Positions 56,701 through 64,000 of a stretch of 64,000 nt of DNA are shown here, one piece after another; positions within the stretch are counted from its first letter, which is position 1; the number at the start of each line of letters is the position of its first letter. Location of the stretch: NCBI GenBank assembly GCA_958450325.1, contig OY288257.1, positions 57,799,938 through 57,863,937 on the forward strand. Reading direction: 5' to 3'. The stretch comes from Agrostemma githago (lineage: Eukaryota; Streptophyta; Magnoliopsida; Caryophyllales; Caryophyllaceae). Made by a program: the position numbers and the translations under genes. The notes beneath the pieces were generated by a model. The model was not told where the DNA came from. It saw only the letters and a list, made by a program, of their open reading frames with translations, and searched no databases.

Positions 56701-59700
56701 ACACAGACGTCATCTTATTTGCCTTAGCTAAGAGTATGGCTACAAAATAAATGTCACAGTATAGAAGATTATTGTAGACGGTTTATTATTCGTCTTAGAA
56801 AAAAGGTTACACTACAGACGAATGTTACAGTATGATGACAGTTGCATGAACTAAGAAAAAGGAAACAAAAACTAAGGGTCGTGCTTTTTCCTAACGAACT
56901 TTTACTCAATCCTAACGACACTTTACCAATTTACCCTTGTCATTTCACCCATCCTCACAAATTCTTTGATTTTTTCTCTCTAAAAAACCCCACAAAATCA
57001 AACCCTCCTATGTACACACCCTCATAAACAACCACCGCCCAAAACAAAAGCATCGGGGTGGTTGGGGTCGGTGGTGGTTGGTGAGTCTAGATCGATAGAT
57101 CGAGGGTGGTGCGGGGTGGTTAGTCCGGGTGGTGGGTGAGGGTGGGTCGATGGTGGTGGGTGATGGTGGTTAGATCAGTGGTCGGATCTGGTTGGTCTGA
57201 AAGGATAGGTGGGTGGGGTGGCTGATGGTGGGAGAAGGGGGTTGTCGTGGGTGGGGATTGGGAATACAGTTAGTTTTTTTTTTCTTTTTTAATATATAAA
57301 TTTCCTATTTTGATTATTATTATTTTGTTTTAAATTTTTTTTCTTCCTATTTTTTGTTTTTTATTATGATGTAAATTATTTTTTCATATTTTACAAAAAT
57401 TCTTTTGCTTTAATATTACTCCTATGTTTTTATTTTAATTTTTGTTTCATTACGTTAAATTTAAGTAATCGATAATAAATAATTAAAACAAAATCTATAA
57501 CGAATTTGGAAGCGTTGATTGATTACATAAATCGAATTCAGAAACATTGATTGATTACATAAATCAAATTCATAAACGTTGATTGATTAAATAAATTGAT
57601 AAAATGAAGAAAAATTAAATTAAATATTGGGCAAAAGTTTAGGATTTGTAAAGAGGTAATGGGAAAATTCGTTAGGATTTAGTAAATACTCGTTGGAAAT
57701 AAGTAATTTCAAAAACTAAAATTAATCTTTTATTAGTTAAAGTTTCAACTTAAACCTTTATTAGTTGAACTAAGAAAAGTAAAAGAAATGCTTTAAGAGC
57801 ATGTAACTGATAGTCAGACTGTATCTGATTTGCCTTGGCTAAGAGTACGACCACAAAATAATTGTCACGGTATTGATGACTATTATCAGACTACTTTGCA
57901 TTCGTCTTAGCAAAGGGTAAAGCTACAGACGAATGTTACAGTATAGGTGACTGTTGCATGAACTAAGGAAAACAAAACTAAACTAAAGTTAATCTAAGAG
58001 GGGGAAAAAAAAACTAAACAACATGATTTATCAAAAGATGCAGCAGAAGTAAAGAGCAAGATAAAAACTCGATGTTTTTGAATTGGTTCGGCCAACACTA
58101 TAAGGGTCTACGTCCAATGTTCTTCTTATTGATTTTCTTTAGAAATTTACTCCTAATTCTAAAGACTCTTACAATAGAAGCGACCTATAACCTACTTCGT
58201 TTACAACCAACAACCTACTCCGGTTGCGATTTGGAGTTTACAAGACTACTCCGTTTCTAACTCACCAATGATCTACTCCGGTCACAACTCTTAATAACTT
58301 AGAAAAGTTACAAGATTACAATTCTAACAAGGTTAGACAAGAGCATTCATGATTCAATGTACCAGTTTGTTCAACTGTGACTTTGAAAATATTTTGCAAA
58401 GATTTTGAAGATTAAAACTTTGTTTTTTTTTAATTTGAAAATACTCCATCCGTTCCGATGAATTCTTTGTCTATTCCATAGCGGGTAGTCTCAATGAATT
58501 TTTTGCCTTTTTAATTTTATGAATGATTTTTATAAGTAATTTGACTGCTCATGAATTTGGCTTCACATGTCACCACTTCATCGGACCTCTTTCCTTTTGT
58601 GCCAAAAATAAAGACAAATAATTCAACGAGATGAAGGGAGTAACATATTTTGAGCTGAAAGTCTTTAGAAGTGGAGTAGGAGGACTCCCCTATTTATAGA
58701 GGAGGAAAAAAAAGTTTATGCATGGTTTCTTAGAAGTTAAGCTTTTTGAGAGAGACAAAAAGATTTGAGATTCCAAGAAGGCATGAAGGAAGTAAACTTG
58801 AGAGAAAGGCACATGAAAACAACTTCATCATTTTCTAGAAATAAGAGAGTAAGATCAGATTTTAGGTTGAAACAAGGAAGAAGAGACAAATACAAATTTT
58901 TGAGACAATGACTTGTTTGGAAAAGAAACACGTGACCTTTTGATTATTTGTAAAAAACTATTCAACCAAATTAATGATAGTTTTGGAAAATGGTTTTTAT
59001 TAAAATAAAACAATTGCTTGATCAACACTTCACATTTTAAAGAATTTTTATAAAAAAATTTGAGAAGATAGAAAGTTTGAAACTTGAAATCTTTTATTTT
59101 TGCAATAGGTCTGACTGAAGTAACGGTCAACCAAATTGTGATACACAGTTAGGTTAGCTAATTACTTGAACTAACTACAAGGTGCCTTAGACTCTTATCT
59201 TTACAGAGTGACACTCATTGACATTCTTGTTTCTTTGGGTATCCTGTCTTGATCGATCTTCAATTAGTCATTATCAACATTCATCAACTAATTCTTGATT
59301 AAGCACAACCTGAAAAGTTTGAACTAAGAAAATATAAATTAAATAGGCCATCATCTAAAAACCCAACAAAAGTGGTAAAAAATTAGGCGGTCATAACTAT
59401 TTCTGACATGTATTCTAACTCTAACTCGACCCGTGACCCGTATTTGACTCGATCCGTTTGACAGATCTAGTTGTACCACGCAACAATTATACTCCGTAGA
59501 GTATAATATACTACTCGTATTATACTATGCGTTGCATCATAAATTAAAACCAACTGACAGAAAATTGATAATAAGATTGAATAAGCTCAGTTTATAAGGA
59601 AAAACCAATACTCTTTCACTATTAGTCATTTATTTGTTTATTTTTATATACGAAGTAATATATAAGGAGTATTTTGATCAAATATAAATAAACGATTGGG

Positions 59701-60352
59701 ACATTGTATAATTTTTGCTTTGCAGTCAGGCGGACCATACTATGACATCCCATTTGGACGCAGGGATAGCTTAACCTTTGCATCAAGAGACGTGACACAA
59801 GCCAATCTACCTTCACCTAAAAGCGATACCACAACACTTCTCAACTCCCTCGCAATCAAAAACCTTGACCCAACCGATGTTGTGGCTCTCTCGGGTGGTC
59901 ACACCATCGGCCGAGGCCATTGCAACTCCTTCACCAATCGACTCTACCCTACCCAAGACTCCACAATCGAGAAAACCTTTGCAACCAATCTCAAAGTCAC
60001 ATGTCCAACCTCGACCACGGACAATACAACAGTTCTGGACGTCCGTACCCCTAACAAGTTCGATAACAAGTACTATGTGGACCTTGTTAACGGACAAGGG
60101 TTGTTCACGTCGGATCAAACTTTGTTTACTGATTCAAGGACGAGAGGTATTGTCTCTAGCTTTGCAACTAATCAAAGCCTGTTCTTCGAGAAGTTTGTGA
60201 ATGCTATCTTAAAAATGGGGCAACTTAGTGTTTTGACGGGGTTACAAGGGGAAATTCGAGCTAATTGTTCTGCTAGGAATGACAATGAATTCGGTTTGTT
60301 CTCTGTTACGGATGATGAAGGAGTACTTGACCGAAGCTTGTCCCAGGTTTAG
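53723..60352 (+). CDS. Class III peroxidase, peroxidase 12-like (copy 2)
   Basis: Exons 53723-53968, 54082-54276 and 59726-60352 join in phase 0 to 355 residues, with intron positions identical to copy 1. The signal peptide is within residues 1 to about 29 (ITLVFIALLLGLTM); Met5 is an alternative start. The distal site has Arg73 and His77 (LLRLHFHDCFVQ). The proximal haem ligand is His206 in DVVALSGGHTIGRGHC. FDNKYYVDLVNGQGLFTSDQ and GQLSVLTG...GEIRANCSARN agree with peroxidase 12. Exon sizes match copy 1 (exon 2 is 195 nt in both), so the pair arose by duplication. Intron 2 is 5449 bp and holds two MULEs, two Stowaway MITEs and a broken tandem duplication. All splice sites are intact. Expected to be a secreted peroxidase; substrate unknown. 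Confidence 0.94.
54845..55860. mobile_element. MULE-type element with long terminal inverted repeats, in peroxidase 2 intron
   Basis: About 180-bp inverted ends: GAGTTTTTTTGTCGAAAG and (complement) GGGATTTTTTGTCGAAAG, then 'cacctaacatttaggctttc' in both. The target copies TAAAATAA at 54837-54844 and 55861-55868 fit the 8-9 bp of Mutator-like elements. 1016 bp, no transposase. Confidence 0.83.
55869..56327. other. Intron sequence
   Basis: AT-rich, with a 'gatctgatctgtccgatccg' patch near 55990 that resembles a hAT end. No matching partner was established. Confidence 0.4.
56330..56536. mobile_element. Stowaway MITE in intron
   Basis: CTCCATCCGATTTTTTATTA is mirrored by 'taataaaaaatcggagagag'; TA duplication at 56328-56329 and 56537-56538. 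207 bp. Confidence 0.9.
56640..58000 (+). repeat. Tandem duplication (about 260-bp unit) interrupted by a MULE
   Basis: 56640-56875 and 57768-57990 share 'actaagaaaagtaaa', 'atttgccttggctaagagta', 'acagacgaatgttacagta' and 'gttgcatgaactaag', in the same order. The MULE at 56876 sits at the end of the first unit. Confidence 0.8.
56876..57709. mobile_element. MULE-type element with G-rich centre, in intron
   Basis: Inverted ends share 'tcctaacga' and 'actaaatcctaacga' type words (left GGGTCGTGCTTTTTCCTAAC). The target copies CAAAAACTAA at 56866-56875 and 57710-57719 fit Mutator-like elements. The body has a G-rich + strand at 57046-57260. Confidence 0.75.
58001..58443. other. Intron sequence
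   Basis: No feature identified; contains irregular 'tactccggt' words near 58210-58280. Confidence 0.4.
58444..58640. mobile_element. Stowaway MITE in intron
   Basis: CTCCATCCGTTCCGATGAAT is mirrored by 'attcaacgagatgaagggag'; TA at 58442-58443 and 58641-58642. 197 bp. Confidence 0.9.
58643..59725. other. Remaining intron 2 sequence of peroxidase 2
   Basis: AT-rich. A patch ending 'gtttgacagatctag' (59456-59471) resembles the end of the 28500 hAT family, but no left end was matched. The acceptor 'tgctttgcag' precedes exon 3. Confidence 0.45.
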
Positions 60353-60620
60353 ATAACTGAAGGATGAAGAATGAAGAAGTACTTCTACTGTTCTACCACA
60401 ATAATGGGTTTGTAATATTATTGTGTTTGTAGTGTTCTGTTCTACTTAGTTAGAATGGTTTAGGGCTTCTAATGGACGTTTTGTCATCTTAAAATGGTAC
60501 TCATCTAAGACGTTCTGTGTGGCTTTTGCTGGATAAACGGGTCTAGTATAAAATTACACTCTGTATAAGGAAAATGAGATGACACACTATCTAGTTGCAG
60601 ACAAAATATATGGTTGCTTA
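60353..60620. other. 3' flank of peroxidase 2
   Basis: 3'UTR and short flank up to the MULE. 'ttgtaatattattgtg' near 60410 may be the end-forming region. Confidence 0.5.
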
Positions 60621-60628
60621 TAACAAAA

Positions 60629-62278
60629 GAGTAAATTACTAATTACAACCTTTTATGTACCATTTTTATTAAAATGACCCCATAATTTTTGTTTATTAGA
60701 AATTACTCACTTAAACTTTAACAAAAATTAGAAATCACCCCCAACTCTCCTTAAATGTACTGCAGCTTACACCAATTTTCTTCCCATTTTGCCCTTCCCC
60801 CAGCAACACTCTCTCTAGTCTCTCCTCTACCTCCCTCACCCTCACTCACTCAGATATTATTCCCCCAACTTCAAAAAAAAACCCAAAAAACCAAAAAAAA
60901 ACCAAACTCCAGAAAAATGAAGAACCATAATTCGACCCAAAGCGAAGGTGAAATGTACCCAAAGCGAACCACTCCCCAAATAATTACTCTTTTTTCCTTT
61001 GTTATTTCAATTTCTCTTCGGAATAGGTTTTATTCTTAAAAATTTCAAATTTAAGGGTTACGAAAGGTGATTCCGAATTTCTGGATTTATATTAGCTCGC
61101 AATTGTTGTTGTTAAAGACAGTAGTGTTTTGAAATTCTGGGTATACCTTGTGTTGTCTGGTTGTTGTTGAAAATCAATTAAGATTAAGATTTCCAACAAC
61201 AAGCAGACAAAACAAACTATACATGTAAACAGTACTATCCCCAACCATAAACAATAGCGTTGAATTGAAATTCAGAATATAAACCCTAATTGCGAGCCTA
61301 AACCCAGAAATTCGAATTTTTAATAAGTAAACCCTAATTGCAAAGCGGAATTGAAATTAATTATGAAAAAATAAGAGCAACTATCTGAGGAAGTGAGTCG
61401 AATTGAGTCGAATTACCTTCATGGATCTAGGGTAGGGATGGCAATGGACCGGATTCGTACGAATCCGCATTGATCCAGATTCGGATCCGCACCCCTAGTA
61501 GCGGATCCAGATCCGGTCCGGATCCGACGAATCCCAAAAATGTAGATCCAGATCCAGATCCGCCGGATCCGATCCGCGGATCCAATTTCTTACTTAAATT
61601 CTACAAAATTTTTAATTTATACGTATTTGCGACCATATTAATCTTGATAATTTTACAAATAAAATCGAATATAAAGATTCATAATCAAATATTAATAAAC
61701 TAAAAGAAAAAAGTTTTAGAAATAACCAAAAAAACACAAATTAAAGTACTAAGTTTTTTATTATTGTTAATTTTTTAATAAAACGGATTTGCAGATCCGG
61801 ATCCGGATTTACTTATTAAGATCCAGATCCAGATCCGTTTAAAGATAGCGGATCCGGATCCGAATCCATATCCAACGAATCTCAAAATTTAGGATTCATA
61901 TCCGATCCGTGCGAACCGGATGTTGCGGATCCGGATCGGATCCCGGATCCGTTGCCATCCCTAATCTAGGGTTTTTCGAGAAATTGGGGTGTTTTTGGTT
62001 TTTCTTTTTTGGAGGGTTTGGGGGGTTTTTTTTTTGGGATGAAGGGGTTTGCCTGGTTGAGTGAATGAGGGAGCGAGAGGAGAGAGGGTAAAATTAGGGG
62101 GGAGGACAAAATGAGAAGAAAATTAGTGTAAGTCGTCGGAAAGTACATTTAAGGGGAGTCGGGTTCAATTTCTAAATTTTTGTTATAGTTTAAGGGAATA
62201 ATTCCTAATAAACGAAGATCAGAGGGTAATTTAAAAAAAAAAAACTGAACATAAAAGAAGGTAATTAGTGATTTACTC
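60629..62278. mobile_element. MULE-type element with about 300-bp inverted ends, TAACAAAA target
   Basis: GAGTAAATTACTAATTAC at the left and (complement) GAGTAAATCACTAATTAC at the right, followed by long matching arms (60629 to about 60920 against about 61970-62278). The target copies are TAACAAAA at 60621-60628 and 62279-62286. Interior unique sequence is about 0.5 kb once the nested hAT is removed. No transposase and no convincing ORF. Confidence 0.87.
61433..61963. mobile_element. Non-autonomous hAT element nested in the MULE (ATCTAGGG target)
   Basis: TAGGGATGGCAATGG and (complement) TAGGGATGGCAACGG ends; perfect 8-bp target ATCTAGGG at 61425-61432 and 61964-61971. The ends are filled with ggatccggatc words; the middle is AT-rich. 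531 bp. Confidence 0.93.
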
Positions 62279-62286
62279 TAACAAAA

Positions 62287-63284
62287 ATAAACGTTTGTTA
62301 CATAAAATATCGCAAGATTATAAACTAACTAAAAAAAAAATCAAAGTCTATAAGATCAAAGTTAAACATCAAGTTAAACATCAAGTCTAAAAAACTCGAA
62401 TAGTTATACTATAGTAGTATGATATACGGAGTAATTATATAACATTATTTTGTACTGTAGCTAGTAAGAAAAATTATAAAATTTCAGAATGACAAAAAAT
62501 ATGACAAATATCAGCTTCACATATACCCGCTTCTTTTTTCAATTTTTTTTTTCGAGATAAATACTTACTTTAATTTTATAAAAACATAGAATTAATTCGA
62601 TTTTCTGTTTTAAAAAAATCTACTATCAAACTTCAGAAGAATAAATATATCATATGTGCATGTATTCAATTTTTTAATATTAATTCATACTCCTCCGAGT
62701 TATAGTAATCTTTCCTTTTGCTTTTGGGACAAAAAATAAGGGTGAAATAATGAATTACAAAAAAAAAAAAGGAAGATGGAAGAATGTGTTGATAATTATT
62801 TAGATCACATTGCATGATAATGAATGACTTAAAAAGGGAAGAGACAACATTAATTGACTTAGTTGAAACAACAGTAAGTAGTGATTGAACCTGTTTACTT
62901 TGCTCAATTGTGAAATCAAACCCCTTAAATCTTAAATAGGATAATTAGACCCATTATCTTAGTCAATACATGAAATTAAACCCTTTTATTTTTTGGGTTA
63001 TTTTATGGGAATAAACTCAACTATAAGTGTCCTTCTTAAAATAATCCAAACTATACATAACCTTAGAGAGATTAATTCAGTTGATAATGTTTGGAGGAAA
63101 AAGATGACGATGCTTGATTTTTTGTGTGAAACCGATGACGATTACCGATCGATTCAATTCATGATATGCCGATTTTTTAATTATTGATAGGGTAGTTTCG
63201 GTATTCAGTGAAGGAGTTATGTCCACTGTCCTACGGATTAACCCGCTTAAGTCTATGTATCCGATAAGCCTTGCTATAGGTCGA
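62287..63284. other. AT-rich intergenic sequence
   Basis: No gene. A degenerate 'tactcctccgag' near 62690 hints at an old Stowaway end without a partner. Confidence 0.45.
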
Positions 63285-63491
63285 TGTCGGGTTGACATGT
63301 AAATAGGTTACGTGTCTGGTAGTCTTAAGTGGGCCCATTGGGTCACACACAATATGTACGGGATATTATTAATATATATCGATATACGGAGTATTAAATA
63401 TATAGGGTCAGTAGTAATACGGACCCAGCTGCGTTGTCAGGTTATGGTAATTAGAGTTATGAAAATAACCTAATTCTACCTTCTCATCTCC

Positions 63492-63498
63492 TATATAA
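63492..63498 (+). promoter_or_regulatory. TATA box of Copia-type LTR
   Basis: TATATAA followed by 'ggaggttc', about 200 bp into the LTR. Confidence 0.55.
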
Positions 63499-63689
63499 GG
63501 AGGTTCATATGATGAACCAATATATGTTATAAAGAGTATTGACTCATAATATATTCGTCTTATAAAGAGTTATAAGAGAGATATAAAGAGAAGTTGTGAG
63601 ATGGTCTCACGTACCTTTATACTAGCATATACGTCGCAGTTCCGTACCCGTGTGGATACCAAAGGAGGCATCACGTTTGGGGTGCTTTA

Positions 63690-63775
63690 TTCTGTCCGTG
63701 GAAATTATCTATTCTGTCCGTAGAGATTATCTATTCAGTCCGTGGAGATTATTTATTCAGTCCGTGGAGATTATA
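63690..63775 (+). repeat. 27-bp tandem repeat in the LTR
   Basis: About three and a half units of 'attctgtccgtggagattatct', with few changes. Confidence 0.9.
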
Positions 63776-63917
63776 TTATATATATTTCTGAGTTTATTAT
63801 ACTTCTGATTAATACGCTCTTCCGCTGCAAATAAGGTATAATTGTTATTCCTCTACTTTTGTCTTTTCGGTTAATACTCGTAACAGGTCCTTGGGTTTAA
63901 GGGTTGTAACCCTTCAG

Positions 63918-63930
63918 TGGTATCAGAGCC
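63918..63930 (+). promoter_or_regulatory. Primer-binding site of Copia-type element
   Basis: TGGTATCAGAGCC, complementary to initiator Met tRNA, one base after the LTR end. Confidence 0.9.
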
Positions 63931-64000
63931 TCTGTTATGTAGTATTAATCAGATAGACCTGAATCTATGGCTCATAATTGGTTATGAGGGATTCTACGCG

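Larger units (their letters stand above)
63285..63916 (+). mobile_element. 5' LTR of a Copia-type element, running off the right edge
   Basis: TGTCGGGTT at the left and AACCCTTCA at the right form short inverted ends around 632 bp. The right end is followed by a primer-binding site. A TATATAA box is at 63492-63498 and a 27-bp repeat follows in the LTR. The left boundary is inferred from the inverted ends; the 3' LTR is outside the window. Confidence 0.7.

Noticed and set aside
55980..59471. One large hAT element spanning most of the peroxidase 2 intron
   Set aside because: The right patch resembles a hAT end but no matching left end or 8-bp target copy was found.

Overview
This is nuclear DNA of a flowering plant. 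Class III peroxidase genes with GT-AG introns, a PNO1-like ribosome-assembly gene, plant-type LTR retrotransposons, LINEs and many MITEs all point that way. The frequent short word tacggagta/tactccgta and the A+T-rich unique DNA suggest a Caryophyllales species. That lineage guess is inference only.

Only three genes look intact, all on the + strand. A PNO1-type KH-domain protein (18S rRNA maturation) has an intron-free CDS at 27027-27656 and a probable 5'UTR intron. Two paralogous peroxidase-12-like class III peroxidases lie at 29958-32263 and 53723-60352, each with three coding exons split at the same codons. They form a tandem pair separated by about 21 kb of transposons. The second has a 5.4 kb second intron filled with MITEs, against 1.1 kb in the first.

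Region by region. 1-2098 is a minus-strand Tat/Ogre-like LTR that runs off the left edge and sits next to a LINE endonuclease relic. 2704-15886 is a CACTA transposon. After removing three nested solo LTRs (4690-7118, 7408-12694, 13198-14792, each with a perfect 5-bp target duplication) it is about 3.9 kb, and it carries exon pieces of an RS-domain (splicing-factor-like) gene. The solo LTR at 7408-12694 itself holds a 2.9 kb PIF/Harbinger-like foldback element. 15887-21116 is a decayed Tat-like Gypsy element (gag and pol remnants, polypurine tract, 3' LTR). 21117-24920 holds LINE fragments, a Stowaway MITE, a hAT MITE, and a 5'-truncated LINE with RNase H and its target duplication. 25480-27700 is the PNO1 gene. 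27980-29150 is a LINE relic split by a hAT MITE. 29958-32263 is peroxidase 1. 32588-45719 is a minus-strand Copia element whose gag half is replaced by a non-coding Tat-like element (35659-43937) and by MULE-related gene pieces. 45804-52920 holds elements bounded by long (TA)n tracts, a perfect 42-bp hairpin and two hAT MITEs. 53723-60352 is peroxidase 2, with two MULEs and two Stowaway MITEs in its intron. 60629-62278 is a MULE containing a hAT MITE. 63285-64000 is the 5' LTR and primer-binding site of another Copia-type element that runs off the right edge.

The most unusual signal is in the LTRs. Two Tat-like LTRs share eight copies of the palindrome CACTCGATCGAGTG in two groups of four, one group upstream of the TATA box and one well downstream. 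Other LTR families here carry different short palindromic words at comparable places.
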